Shown here in pieces: positions 1 through 7,914 of a stretch of 22,906 bases of DNA; position 1 is the stretch's first letter; each line of letters opens with the position of its first letter. The position numbers were made by a program, and so were the translations under genes. The stretch is taken from the NCBI GenBank assembly GCA_027064085.1, contig JAMOQH010000006.1, forward strand, positions 1-22,906. Reading direction: 5' to 3'. This stretch comes from a bacterium (lineage in GTDB: Bacteria; UBP6; JAFGXH01). The notes under the pieces are model-generated. The model saw only the letters and a list, made by a program, of their open reading frames with translations. It made no database searches and was not told the origin of the DNA.

Positions 1-23
1 TAATTATTAGAGAAAATATTTTG

Positions 24-82
24 AAGAAACAAGAAACAAGAAACAAGAAACAAGAAACAAGAAACAAGAAACAAGAAACAAG
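24..82. repeat. Heptanucleotide tandem repeat (AAGAAAC), about 8.4 units
   Basis: Eight uninterrupted copies of AAGAAAC run from 24 to 79, followed by a partial AAG. The unit is 7 bp, so any change in copy number would shift a reading frame. No convincing open reading frame crosses it in this window, and the flank on its left is too short to show what it belongs to. It lies about 60 bp upstream of the start of the decayed gene at 143. It could be a slippage-prone tract controlling a neighbouring gene, or simple neutral repeat DNA. Confidence 0.95.
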
Positions 83-142
83 GCGTAAAAGAAAATTCTT
101 GAATCATGTCCTGAATTTATTAACTATTAGTTAGGAGAAATA

Positions 143-453
143 ATGAAACTTTTAATTTTATCAATTTTTTCCATTTACTCCTAATTCTCCTATTTTAAAA
201 AATAGCTATAATAAGAAATTTTATTTTTATAATAAATTAGATGATTACAATAATGATGAAAAATATGGTTTAATGGAAATAGACCCTAAAACAGGTATGA
301 TAAAATATATCTAGAGGTTTTAAATCATTTTATAATAAAGACAGTAATAGTATTGAAATTATTCCAGGGTTAATATTTTTTTTAGATGATTATAGTATTG
401 AGCAATTTAGAGGTGAAAGCTATAAAGTTAAAGAGCCAGTTAAAAAGTTTTAA
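143..453 (+). pseudogene. Decayed small secreted or lipoprotein-like gene, two frameshifts
   Basis: A good ribosome binding site (AGGAG at about 133-137) precedes ATG at 143, and the first codons read as a short hydrophobic leader (MKLLILSIFSIYS) that hits a stop at 182-184. The reading continues in a second frame (about 183-314), where it encodes a Tyr/Asn/Lys-rich stretch ending near DPKTGMIKYI. It continues in a third frame (about 315-453) with segments such as FLDDYSIEQF before a final TAA at 451-453. Each frame keeps protein-like composition until the next stop, which suggests one roughly 100-codon gene broken by two small indels. I do not recognise the family. Unrelated non-coding DNA or sequencing errors at homopolymers are the alternatives. 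Confidence 0.5.
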
Positions 454-513
454 CTAGCAAAATAAATGCTAAATGGAATTCATAAAATAGATATAAAATG
501 ATTTAATCAAAGC

Positions 514-876
514 TTAATAATTTAACTGAATGTCTTTTACAAAATATATACTTTCTTTATTATTTTTGTTTTCAATTAACAGAGCATCTATTGCTAAGAT
601 ATATTTATCAGGATAATTTTTTATTGCTAAATAATAATAAAGTGTTTTTTCTATTTTTTTTATTTTGCTGTATGGTATTGTTTCAAAAATTGAAACAATA
701 GGATTTTTTCTGTATTTTACTTCAACAGCAGAAATCCTATTCTTTTTTATGGCAATTATATCAATTTCTCCAAATTTAGAATAAAAATTTCTTTCAATAA
801 TATCATAATTTAAATTTTTTAAGTAATTAACAGCAAGAGATTCGTATTTGTTTCCAGTATCTCTTTTATTTATCAT
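514..876 (-). CDS. yraN: UPF0102 / YraN family protein, predicted nuclease fold
   Basis: This 120-residue protein matches the UPF0102 pattern: G8 and E12 in an N-terminal helix, an ERNF segment at about 28-31, GEID at 36-39 and EVKYR at 52-56. The E, D and E-x-K residues form a motif like that of Holliday-junction-resolvase or restriction-endonuclease-like folds. The biochemical role of the family is poorly defined, although a DNA repair or recombination function is often suggested. Its ATG overlaps the stop of the upstream MshEN-like gene by 4 nt (ATGA at 873-876 on the minus strand), so the two are translationally coupled. The length is normal for the family. About 60 bp with no visible gene separates it from the decayed gene. 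Confidence 0.88.
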   Translation of the reverse strand: MINKRDTGNKYESLAVNYLKNLNYDIIERNFYSKFGEIDIIAIKKNRISAVEVKYRKNPIVSIFETIPYSKIKKIEKTLYYYLAIKNYPDKYILAIDALLIENKNNKESIYFVKDIQLNY

Positions 877-1643
877 CTTTTTAGTTCTTGAAAGTACTCT
901 TCTCTTGTTATAAATCCTTTATTGATAAGCAACTTTAAAATACCTTTATTTCTTTTATCTAATCCCTTTAAGTCTTCTTCTAAATCTTTTACTAATTCTT
1001 TTAGAACAGCAATTTCTGCTTCTAGAACAATAATATTTTCATCATTTTCAGAAGTTTTTTTAGATGTAGAGTTTTTATTTGATGAAGTTTTTATTAAAGA
1101 ATTATCATCTTCTATAATTTCAGCATCTTCAAAACTATCTATATCATCAAGGTCAGTGGTTTTTCTTGTTATATAGTCAAGTTTAGGAACCATCATTTCA
1201 ATTTTAAAGTAATCTCTTTGTATAGCAGACTCAATAGCTCTTTCTGAACCTATAACAGGTTCAACTTTACTAACATTTGTTCTAAATTTTATTTGATCTA
1301 GTAGATCTAAGTTGAAGGAATCTGTAAGTACTACATATAAAACTTTTCTGCTATTTTCTTCTCTTAATCTTAGTGGATAAACCATGTTTTCTTTACAAAA
1401 CTTAGCGGGCAGTATCGCCAATGCCGTTTTCGATGGAGTTACTGTTGCTAAATCGACAAATTTTATATTTTTAAATTCAGAAATAGCTTCAATTAAATGA
1501 CCTTCAGAAACAAAACCATGATCAAGTAAAATATCTCCTAGTTTTCTGCCAAAGTTATGTTGTTCTTGTAGTGCTGATTCTAATTGAAATCTTGTAATTA
1601 ATTTTTTAGATATCAAAAATTCACCTAATCTTTTTTTGCTCAT
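873..1643 (-). CDS. Stand-alone MshEN/T2SSE-N domain protein with C-terminal coiled coil
   Basis: The first 150 residues of this 256-residue protein resemble the N-terminal domain of GspE/PilB/MshE secretion ATPases. RLG appears at 5-7 and a second KLG at about 34-36, each starting a tandem L-rich helical motif (RLGEFLISKKLI, then KLGDILLDHGFV). In MshE this region binds cyclic di-GMP. There is no Walker A or ATPase domain. Instead an acidic, Ser/Lys-rich linker (about 165-200) leads to a predicted coiled coil (about 203-235) and a short C-terminal helix ending EEYFQELKR. An adaptor or c-di-GMP-responsive protein is plausible but inferred. The ribosome binding site GAGAGG lies 6 nt before ATG. 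It is transcribed divergently from the nitrilase gene and overlaps yraN. Confidence 0.75.
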   Translation of the reverse strand: MSKKRLGEFLISKKLITRFQLESALQEQHNFGRKLGDILLDHGFVSEGHLIEAISEFKNIKFVDLATVTPSKTALAILPAKFCKENMVYPLRLREENSRKVLYVVLTDSFNLDLLDQIKFRTNVSKVEPVIGSERAIESAIQRDYFKIEMMVPKLDYITRKTTDLDDIDSFEDAEIIEDDNSLIKTSSNKNSTSKKTSENDENIIVLEAEIAVLKELVKDLEEDLKGLDKRNKGILKLLINKGFITREEYFQELKR

Positions 1644-1672
1644 TAGATACCTCTCATTCCTAAGCTTGATTT

Positions 1673-1702
1673 ATTATATATCAATAATCTATAAATAAGC
1701 AA
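1673..1702 (-). promoter_or_regulatory. Candidate sigma-70 promoter for the MshEN-yraN pair
   Basis: Read on the minus strand there is TTGCTT (1697-1702), an 18-bp spacer and a perfect TATAAT (1673-1678), about 30 bp upstream of the MshEN-like start codon. The assignment rests only on consensus match in an AT-rich background. Confidence 0.5.
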
Positions 1703-1723
1703 ATTTATGAATAAATTTTTTAC

Positions 1724-1759
1724 TTGCAATGATTTAAATATTTATTATTATTATTATTA
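1724..1759 (+). promoter_or_regulatory. Candidate promoter with its -10 inside a TTA microsatellite
   Basis: TTGCAA (1724-1729) is followed after 16 bp by TATTAT (1746-1751), which lies inside six tandem TTA units (1742-1759). The nitrilase ribosome binding site GGAG (1771-1774) and ATG (1780) follow. The TTA tract would allow the -10 position to shift in 3-bp steps by slippage. Confidence 0.4.
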
Positions 1760-1779
1760 TAGGTTTTTGTGGAGTTAAA

Positions 1780-2580
1780 ATGAAACTTGCCTTAATTCAA
1801 TTAAACAGTAGTTCAGATATTGAAAAAAATTATAAAAAATTTATATATTTTCTAGAACTAGCAAAAGTTAATAAAGCTAATTTAGCTATTTTTCCTGAAA
1901 ATACATTTTTTATTGGTAGTATTGATGAATATAAAGATGTTGCTCAGAAAATACACAAAGAGTATTTAGAGAAAATCTTAAAAGATATAGAAAAATATGA
2001 TTTAGATGTTGTTTTGGGGGGAGTTCCTTTTTTAAAAAAGAATACCGATATTGTAAATAGGCTTCTATATATTAATAAAAGTGGAGTAATTGAGAAATAC
2101 TATGATAAAATTCATCTTTTTCAGTTGGATAATTCAAATTCATCTTTAAATGAGGCTGCTTATTTAAAGCGAGGAAATGATATCGTTACCATTGAAAAGA
2201 ATGGTTTTATTTTTGGGTTCTCTATCTGTTATGATCTTAGATTTCCTGAACTCTATAGGGCATTAATAGACAAGGGTGCCAATGTATTAGTTGTTCCTGC
2301 TGCGTTTACATATAAAACAGGCAAACTTCACTGGGTGGAATTATTAAGAGCAAGAGCTATAGAAAATCAATCCTATGTATTGGGTGTTAATCAGGTTGGA
2401 GAGCATGAAAGTTATGGTAAATCTTATGGTGTAACATCAGTTGTAAAACCTATGGGAGAGATAATTTCTTTAAGTGATAGAGATGAAGATGTTTTATTTT
2501 TTGATTTAGTTAAAAGTGATATAGATAAATTTAGAAATTGGATACCTGCATTAAAAAATAGAGTTGATTTTAAAGGATAA
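1780..2580 (+). CDS. Carbon-nitrogen hydrolase, nitrilase superfamily (Nit-type amidase)
   Basis: The 266-residue protein carries the full Glu-Lys-Cys catalytic triad of the superfamily: E40 in FPENTFF, K110 in YDKIHLF and C150 in SICYDLRFPELYR. The CYDLRFPELYR signature is typical of the Nit1/Nit2-like branch, which includes deaminated-glutathione and omega-amidase repair enzymes, and the length is normal for it. A cytoplasmic amidase that hydrolyses a small amide, possibly in metabolite repair, is the likely role. The exact substrate is not visible. GGAG at 1771-1774 supports the start. The gene is followed on the same strand, 92 bp later, by a lipoprotein with its own promoter. Confidence 0.9.
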   Translation: MKLALIQLNSSSDIEKNYKKFIYFLELAKVNKANLAIFPENTFFIGSIDEYKDVAQKIHKEYLEKILKDIEKYDLDVVLGGVPFLKKNTDIVNRLLYINKSGVIEKYYDKIHLFQLDNSNSSLNEAAYLKRGNDIVTIEKNGFIFGFSICYDLRFPELYRALIDKGANVLVVPAAFTYKTGKLHWVELLRARAIENQSYVLGVNQVGEHESYGKSYGVTSVVKPMGEIISLSDRDEDVLFFDLVKSDIDKFRNWIPALKNRVDFKG

Positions 2581-2622
2581 TTTAATTTGAATATCTTTAT
2601 TGTTAAAAAGTCTAAGAAATAG

Positions 2623-2651
2623 TTCACAATTTTAAGAATATGTGATATATT
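2623..2651 (+). promoter_or_regulatory. Candidate sigma-70 promoter for the LPP20-like lipoprotein
   Basis: TTCACA (2623-2628), a 17-bp spacer and TATATT (2646-2651) lie just upstream of a strong GGGAGGG ribosome binding site and the ATG at 2673. Consensus match only. Confidence 0.45.
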
Positions 2652-2672
2652 ATATAAAAATGGGAGGGTGTT

Positions 2673-3140
2673 ATGAAAGTATTATTAGTATTTGTGTCTT
2701 TATTTGCAATGATTGCAATAAGTTCATGTGGTGGTAGCTCTAAAATAGTTGATAGAATGGGAGTTGCTTGCAATAAAGTTCCTTATTGGGTTAAAAAACT
2801 ACCTAAAGCTAAAAATATGATATATGCTGTTGGTTTTGCAATGCCTGATACTTTTCCAGAAAGGTCACTTTCTGCTGCAAAAATGAGTGCAAGATTAGAA
2901 CTTTCAAGAACTATAGAAACTAAAATAGATGTGGATACACAGATGGTTGATGTTTTTGTAAAAAAACTTGGTGTTGAAGGTGATAATAAAGCTAGAACAA
3001 CAGTAATAAGAAACCTTATAAAAGAAAAGGCTACAAAAATGGTTAAAAACTCAAAGGTAGAACAAGTGTTTTATGATAATTGTAATTTAAATCAAAGAGG
3101 GGAAGGGGCGCATTATGTTTTAGCCTCTGTTCCAAGATAA
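2673..3140 (+). CDS. LPP20-like outer-membrane lipoprotein
   Basis: The protein is 155 residues with a signal peptide (about 1-18) ending in the lipobox ISSC, which makes C19 the lipidated residue. The mature part includes PYWVKKLPKAKN, YAVGFAMPD and a helical AKMSARLELSRTIETKI segment. The W-V followed by Y-A-V-G and then A-x-x-x-A-R-x-E-L arrangement is characteristic of the LPP20 lipoprotein fold seen in epsilonproteobacteria and other diderms. Its function is unknown and it is probably anchored in the outer membrane. The ribosome binding site is GGGAGGG. It converges on the TerB-like gene with only 3 nt between the stop codons, so no terminator can fit between them. Confidence 0.75.
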   Translation: MKVLLVFVSLFAMIAISSCGGSSKIVDRMGVACNKVPYWVKKLPKAKNMIYAVGFAMPDTFPERSLSAAKMSARLELSRTIETKIDVDTQMVDVFVKKLGVEGDNKARTTVIRNLIKEKATKMVKNSKVEQVFYDNCNLNQRGEGAHYVLASVPR

Positions 3141-3143
3141 TTA

Positions 3144-3557
3144 TTAATTTTCTAAAGAATATTTCCAAGAAATGACATCTATTGCCATTTCTAATGTTTT
3201 TTCGCTTAAACCCATTGCATGGGACAATTCAACAATAACATCTTCTTCTGCTTCCGTAATGAAATGGTCAAGCATAGATGCTTCTATTGCAAGTATTAAT
3301 ATTGTTTTTTTCAAATCTTCATTTTCAATTGTCTTAAATGATTCAAGACTATCTTTAAATCCTTTTTCTAAAATAAATGATTTTGCGTCGAATATTACAT
3401 CATCAACATTAATATTGCTAAATCTAGGAAGTGATTCAAGCATAATTTTAATACCCTTTTCTTCTCTCTCATCAATGTCGGCATCAGATGCAATCATCAA
3501 GTACATTCCTAAAGCAATTAAATCTTCATTATCGTGTTGTTTTGTAAAAAGTGCCAT
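3144..3557 (-). CDS. TerB-like helical protein
   Basis: The protein is 137 residues and all-helical in appearance. It has two acidic segments of the TerB / DjlA N-terminal type: MIASDADIDEREEKGI near 19-34 and ASMLDHFITEAEEDVI near 93-108. Each carries a D-x-x-I/F-x-x-x-E arrangement like the metal-binding halves of the TerB fold. The family appears in tellurite resistance loci and many unrelated contexts, and no other ter genes are present, so a tellurite role should not be assumed. It is cytoplasmic. AGAGG lies 7 nt before ATG, and the gene appears to be a single transcription unit. Confidence 0.65.
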   Translation of the reverse strand: MALFTKQHDNEDLIALGMYLMIASDADIDEREEKGIKIMLESLPRFSNINVDDVIFDAKSFILEKGFKDSLESFKTIENEDLKKTILILAIEASMLDHFITEAEEDVIVELSHAMGLSEKTLEMAIDVISWKYSLEN

Positions 3558-3587
3558 ATATAAACCTCTTAAAAAAATATATGACTT

Positions 3588-3616
3588 AATATAGAATATA
3601 TTTGTTAATATATCAA
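3588..3616 (-). promoter_or_regulatory. Candidate sigma-70 promoter for the TerB-like gene
   Basis: On the minus strand, TTGATA (3611-3616), a 17-bp spacer and TATATT (3588-3593) lie about 30 bp upstream of the start codon. Confidence 0.5.
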
Positions 3617-3673
3617 ATTTTTAAAATTTAAATCCATTTTAATTTATTAAAATTAGTTAAATTTTGCATGGAA

Positions 3674-3691
3674 AACCCAGTTATTGGGGTT
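3674..3691 (-). terminator. Weak hairpin downstream of phosphoserine aminotransferase
   Basis: On the minus strand AACCC and GGGTT form a 5-bp stem around an 8-nt loop. The stem ends in TTTT and starts about 17 nt after the aminotransferase stop. It is short and its U-run is brief, so termination activity is tentative. Confidence 0.35.
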
Positions 3692-3708
3692 GAAATGCCA
3701 TAAAAAGA

Positions 3709-4824
3709 TTATTTAACTTGCTCGTAACCCCATTCTAGCCATGGTAAGAACTTTTCTATATCTTCACTTTCTATAGTTCCTCCACACCAGAATCTTAATC
3801 CTAATGGAGCAGCTTTATAAGACTTGCAATCATAAGCAACTTGCTCTTCTTCAAATAATTTAATTAATTTTGCTAATTTATCTTTATCTAAATCTATATT
3901 AAAACAAACTGAAGTATTAGAACGAATATTTTTATCTTCTGCTAAAAAACTAATCCAATCATGCTTAGAAACAAAGTTTTCAAAAAGAGACAAATTCTTT
4001 TCAGAGCGTTCAATTAAGGCTGATAATCCACCTATAGATTTTGCCCATTCTAATGCATCTATATAGTCTTCATTTGCAATCATAGATGGTGTATTAATAG
4101 TAGAACCCTGAAATAAAGCTTCATTTAATTTACCTTTAGGAGCCATTCTAAAGATTTTAGGCATAGGCCATGCGGGAGTATAAGATTCTAATCTTTCAAC
4201 TGCTTTAGGTGATAAAATAAGCATACCGTGAGCTGCCTCTCCACCTAAAACTTTTTGCCATGAATAAGTTATTACATCAAGTTTCTCCCAAGGGATATCC
4301 ATTGCAAAAACAGCACTAGTTGCATCACAAAAAGTTAATCCTTCTCTATCATCGGCAATCCAATCTCCATTAGGAAGTTTTGCACCACTAGTTGTTCCAT
4401 TCCATGTAAAAATTACATCTCTTTTGAAATCAGCTTTAGTAAAATCAGGTAATTTACCATAATCAGCATCATAAACATTAACATCTTTTAGCTTTAATTC
4501 ATTTTGTATATCATTTGCCCAACCTTTACCAAATGATTCCCAATAAAATATATCTATTCCTTTAGGCCCTAACATACTCCACATTGCCATTTCAAAAGCA
4601 CCGGTATCAGAAGCAGGAACGATAGCTATACGGTAACCTTCTGGAAGTCCTAAAATTTCTTTACTTAATTCTATAGAATATTCTAAACGCCCTTTCCCTA
4701 ATTTTGATCTATGGCTTCTACCTAAAATATCTGTATTTAGATTAGCTAATGAGTAACCAGGTCTTTTTGAACAAGGGCCTGATGAGAAGTTAGGATTACT
4801 TGGTTTAATTGTTGGTTTGTTCAT
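3709..4824 (-). CDS. serC: Phosphoserine aminotransferase
   Basis: The 371-residue protein is a fold-type-I PLP enzyme. [12 protein letters not shown] lies near the N-terminus (13-24), GRSHRS at 35-40, and the SWQK Schiff-base lysine is K191 followed by GGEAAHG. This sequence type matches the alphaproteobacterial/Methanosarcina-like branch of SerC, recognisable from FSSGPCxKRPG and the WQK..GGE segment, rather than the E. coli branch. It converts 3-phosphohydroxypyruvate and glutamate to phosphoserine in serine biosynthesis, in the cytoplasm. No serA or serB is in the window. GAGG (4832-4835) precedes ATG, and a separate promoter lies upstream, so it is probably not part of the glpT transcript. 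Confidence 0.9.
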   Translation of the reverse strand: MNKPTIKPSNPNFSSGPCSKRPGYSLANLNTDILGRSHRSKLGKGRLEYSIELSKEILGLPEGYRIAIVPASDTGAFEMAMWSMLGPKGIDIFYWESFGKGWANDIQNELKLKDVNVYDADYGKLPDFTKADFKRDVIFTWNGTTSGAKLPNGDWIADDREGLTFCDATSAVFAMDIPWEKLDVITYSWQKVLGGEAAHGMLILSPKAVERLESYTPAWPMPKIFRMAPKGKLNEALFQGSTINTPSMIANEDYIDALEWAKSIGGLSALIERSEKNLSLFENFVSKHDWISFLAEDKNIRSNTSVCFNIDLDKDKLAKLIKLFEEEQVAYDCKSYKAAPLGLRFWCGGTIESEDIEKFLPWLEWGYEQVK

Positions 4825-4852
4825 TATATTACCTCAAAAAAATATATTAGTT

Positions 4853-4881
4853 TGTATATCACTTATAATTATTTATTTCAA
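4853..4881 (-). promoter_or_regulatory. Candidate sigma-70 promoter for serC
   Basis: On the minus strand, TTGAAA (4876-4881), a 17-bp spacer and TATACA (4853-4858) give a predicted short 5' leader of about 20 nt before the serC start. Confidence 0.55.
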
Positions 4882-4958
4882 GTTATAATGTGGTGAATTT
4901 ATTGTGATTTTTATTTTACTTCATTTGAATATATTTGTGTAAAAGAATATTTATATAT

Positions 4959-6461
4959 TTAATGTGAAGCTTTACCTTTTGTGTCTGGTCTAGCATTCCA
5001 TATTTTCCAAGTGAAATATAAGCCAATTAGGGTAAAAGGAACTAGGAATATTGGCCATCTGTTCCATATAGTGATATCATGTTTTGCTCCCTTTAATATA
5101 GCTCCTAATGCTATAGATTGAAATCCTGTACCAAGATAAACAAAGCCATCAATTACTCCTGCAACAGTTGCTGCACTTTTTTTACCACCAAAATCCATAG
5201 ATGCTGTTCCTGAAAGCATTCCATGAACTCCAATAACACAAAGAGATAAAAAGAATGCTAAAAATCCCATTAAGCCATACCAATGCATTCTTACTGCAAA
5301 AACCATTACAGAAAAACCAATAAACATCCCTACATATAAGAAAAAAGCACTAGGACCTCTTCTTGAATTGAAAAATTTATCAGAAATAAAACCAGCCAGA
5401 AAGCCTCCACTAATTCCAGCAATCATTAAAATTAATCCCCAATTCTGAAAAAAGATATCAGATTTAAAAAGGGTTACACCTGCAATTTTAATATCATTTG
5501 CAAAATGTACTCCCCAATGCATAACACCATTTCTTAAAACACCAGAAGAAAATTCAATTATTATCATTATTAAAATGATAGGGTGTGTTAGTATTCTTTT
5601 ATATAATTGAAGGGGGTTCTCTTTTATCTCTTCTGTTTCGTCTGCACCTGCATCACCTGTATTAAAATCTTCAAAACCTGCTTCTCCTGGAGTATCTTTT
5701 ATTATAAAGAAATCAAGAATTGCCATTATTACTAAAATGATAGCTGGAACAAAAAACACCCACCAAATATGAAAGCCATCTGTTCCTTTGGTTTCTCTTA
5801 GTATCATACCAGTTAAGTCAAATGCTAAAAATATACCTAGTGATATTAATGTACCAAAAATCCCACCAAAAACTCCTCTCTCTTTGATATGAAACCATGC
5901 TGCATTAACTTTAACAATACTAACTGCTCCAAAACTTTGAAAATACATATTTATTGCATAAACTATTACAAAAGGCCAAAATAAAGATGCATTTGCATTA
6001 GAACTATTCATAGTTTTATATGTTATAATACCTAGAATTAAGTTAGCAATGGAAGAACCTATTGCTCCAATAATCATAGTCTTTTTACCACCAAGTTTAT
6101 CTGCTAATGGGCCATTTACAATAAAAGAAACTCCATAGATGATAGCTCCTATACCAAAAATTGTACCAAAGTCAGATTCACTCATCAAGTGTTCACTAAA
6201 CTTACTTGATGCTTTGGTTAAATTATATCTTCCCATATATAAGAAAGCATAAGTTAAACCCAATGTAAGCCAATTAAAATATGACCTGATTCTAAAAGCC
6301 CTGCTATGATTAACAGGATTATTTAATGAATATAAATAGCTAATAATAGAAATTACAACAATAGGAAGAACACCAACAAAGATATCTCTATGATGTGAAT
6401 ACAATACAGCCTCAATTCCTATCAATATAAAAATTGGTATTGATCTAAGTAAATTTTTCAT
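4959..6461 (-). CDS. Organophosphate:phosphate antiporter, GlpT/UhpC type (MFS)
   Basis: The 500-residue, very hydrophobic protein belongs to the OPA family of the major facilitator superfamily. MGRYN at 76-80 carries R78, the counterpart of the phosphate-binding arginine of the first GlpT helix. GPLADKLGGKK at 117-127 is MFS motif A. LRNGVMHW, with R310, matches the second substrate-binding arginine (R269 in E. coli GlpT). It probably exchanges glycerol-3-phosphate or another sugar phosphate for phosphate across the inner membrane. Two additional hydrophobic segments precede the usual first helix, which makes it longer than the typical 450 residues. GAGG lies 4 nt before ATG. The P-loop gene ends 44 bp upstream, so the two are probably co-transcribed. 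Confidence 0.85.
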   Translation of the reverse strand: MKNLLRSIPIFILIGIEAVLYSHHRDIFVGVLPIVVISIISYLYSLNNPVNHSRAFRIRSYFNWLTLGLTYAFLYMGRYNLTKASSKFSEHLMSESDFGTIFGIGAIIYGVSFIVNGPLADKLGGKKTMIIGAIGSSIANLILGIITYKTMNSSNANASLFWPFVIVYAINMYFQSFGAVSIVKVNAAWFHIKERGVFGGIFGTLISLGIFLAFDLTGMILRETKGTDGFHIWWVFFVPAIILVIMAILDFFIIKDTPGEAGFEDFNTGDAGADETEEIKENPLQLYKRILTHPIILIMIIIEFSSGVLRNGVMHWGVHFANDIKIAGVTLFKSDIFFQNWGLILMIAGISGGFLAGFISDKFFNSRRGPSAFFLYVGMFIGFSVMVFAVRMHWYGLMGFLAFFLSLCVIGVHGMLSGTASMDFGGKKSAATVAGVIDGFVYLGTGFQSIALGAILKGAKHDITIWNRWPIFLVPFTLIGLYFTWKIWNARPDTKGKASH

Positions 6462-6505
6462 GATTCCTCATTCTTAAGAAAAGAAAATTAAATAAATAAA
6501 TAGTA

Positions 6506-7282
6506 TTATTTATTTTTAATGTCCCAAAGTTTTGCCATAACTCTTTCAAGCTCTGGGGCTAGTAGTTTAGGGTCATTAGTTTTATTTACATTATTATCAA
6601 ATTCAACATAAGGTACTTTGAATTCTTTATCAGTGCTGTCTTTATGAAATTTTGGAGTAATATGCAAATATTCAGGATCTTTAGCAATAAACTCTTTCCA
6701 ATCTGATTCTTTATACATCATTTCAATTTTCTTGTTTTCTAAAGCATGTTCTAAAACAGAATCTGGCTTATCTGGATTAAATCTTTTTTCATTTTTCTTT
6801 AATGATTCTTCCCAAGTTGTATCTATATAAACGACTACACCATTTTCTAATACTCTATCTGAAAGATAAGAATATCCTTCTTTCCAACCACCATGCTCAG
6901 AACCTCTTGCAAATTCAATAATAAGAGTTTTCTTTTCATGAAAATCGGGGTCATCTCTTAGTATTCTTTCATATTGATCCATTAGTTTTCTAATTAACCA
7001 ATTCCAAAAATACTTTTTCTTAAAAGTATAACCGGGTAGTGTTTCACCTTGATATGTAAATTCTGTATTTGAAACAGTTCTTGGCTCACCAAATTGTTCA
7101 TGTAAATCATCATCTTCAAATCTTTCCCAAAGAATAATGAAATCATCTATTTCAATAAACTCACCAATATGGAATTTTTCAATTCTTTCTTTTAGTGGTG
7201 TCTTTTTTAAAAAATCAATTACTTCAGATTTACCAGCCGCAGGACGACCATTTAATAAAACTACATCAAACGTGTTTTTCAT
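6506..7282 (-). CDS. P-loop NTPase / kinase-like protein of unknown family
   Basis: The N-terminus of this 258-residue protein is a clear Walker A: VVLLNGRPAAGKSE, with G12, G17, K18 and S19. A strand VVYIDTT near 149-155 and LIIEFARG near 125-132 are compatible with a nucleoside- or nucleotide-kinase-like fold. The rest is charged and rich in aromatic residues. It has no signal peptide or membrane segment. I do not recognise the family, and a small-molecule kinase is only an inference. It sits directly upstream of the sugar-phosphate antiporter, which would fit phosphorylation or handling of an imported metabolite. GGAG precedes ATG by 8 nt. Confidence 0.7.
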   Translation of the reverse strand: MKNTFDVVLLNGRPAAGKSEVIDFLKKTPLKERIEKFHIGEFIEIDDFIILWERFEDDDLHEQFGEPRTVSNTEFTYQGETLPGYTFKKKYFWNWLIRKLMDQYERILRDDPDFHEKKTLIIEFARGSEHGGWKEGYSYLSDRVLENGVVVYIDTTWEESLKKNEKRFNPDKPDSVLEHALENKKIEMMYKESDWKEFIAKDPEYLHITPKFHKDSTDKEFKVPYVEFDNNVNKTNDPKLLAPELERVMAKLWDIKNK

Positions 7283-7371
7283 AACTACTTCTCCATAAAA
7301 TAAAACAATATATTTTTAACAGAAAAGTAAATGATTATCAATATATTTTTATTGTTTTTAATAAAAAGTTA

Positions 7372-7548
7372 CTATTTCTTTGCAACTCCTGCACAATATC
7401 GGCAATATGGCTTAAAGGTTTCAAGTTTATCTTCATCTGCTTTGACCCAGTATCTTACACCTTTAATCTTTTCTTTGCAGTTTTCACAAACCATCTTTCC
7501 ATACATTACTGATTGTATTCTAATTTTTTTTTCTATAAATTCAGACAT
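7372..7548 (-). CDS. 58-residue zinc-ribbon protein
   Basis: A short gene starts at ATG 7548, preceded on the minus strand by GGAGTATCTTTT, and ends in TAG at 7372-7374. The 58-residue product has two CxxC pairs (C21/C24 in VCENC and C49/C52 in YCRYC) separated by 24 residues, the spacing of a small zinc ribbon or rubredoxin-like knuckle. It is lysine-rich and has no export signal. The function is unknown. It may bind nucleic acid or act as a structural Zn protein. It begins 23 nt after the upstream exported-protein gene ends and is followed 89 bp later by the P-loop gene, so it probably lies within one operon. Confidence 0.75.
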   Translation of the reverse strand: MSEFIEKKIRIQSVMYGKMVCENCKEKIKGVRYWVKADEDKLETFKPYCRYCAGVAKK

Positions 7549-7571
7549 AAAAGATACTCCTAAAAAAGTTA

Positions 7572-7892
7572 TTACTTCTTTCTCGGAATAATGTAGATAT
7601 AAGTTAATTTTTTATAACGATAAATATTAATTCCTTCCCATTTGGTTCTAGATTTTAAAGATTTTAGGTGAGTTACTGATACTTTTGGAGTTTCAAAACT
7701 TTCTTTTTCGTAAGAAGTTAGTCCTTTTTTTCTTAAATATTTTATAATTTGATAAATTTTAGCTGTAGATCTATATAAATGTTTATCCACTTTTACACCA
7801 GGGAGGTTTACTCCAAATTCTCTAGTATTAGCAGATAGATTTATTGTAAGTGAGAATAATATTATTATTAAGATATAATTTAAAAACTTCAT
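7572..7892 (-). CDS. Small exported protein of unknown function
   Basis: The product is 106 residues with an N-terminal signal peptide (hydrophobic 5-19, likely cleavage near S20-A21). The mature part is about 85 residues, very basic and rich in Tyr and Lys (RYKKLTYIYIIPRKK at the C-terminus), with no cysteine. I recognise no domain. A textbook GGAGG lies 5 nt before ATG and a promoter is visible upstream, so it appears to be the first gene of the transcription unit that continues into the zinc-ribbon gene and perhaps the P-loop and antiporter genes. It is probably periplasmic. Confidence 0.7.
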   Translation of the reverse strand: MKFLNYILIIILFSLTINLSANTREFGVNLPGVKVDKHLYRSTAKIYQIIKYLRKKGLTSYEKESFETPKVSVTHLKSLKSRTKWEGINIYRYKKLTYIYIIPRKK

Positions 7893-7914
7893 AATTCCTC
7901 CATATAATATTAGT

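Noticed and set aside
24-82. Possible CRISPR array
   Set aside because: The unit is 7 bp with no spacers, so it is a simple tandem repeat.
3144-3557. Tellurite resistance determinant
   Set aside because: Only a TerB-like fold is present, with no other ter genes, so the phenotype is not supported.
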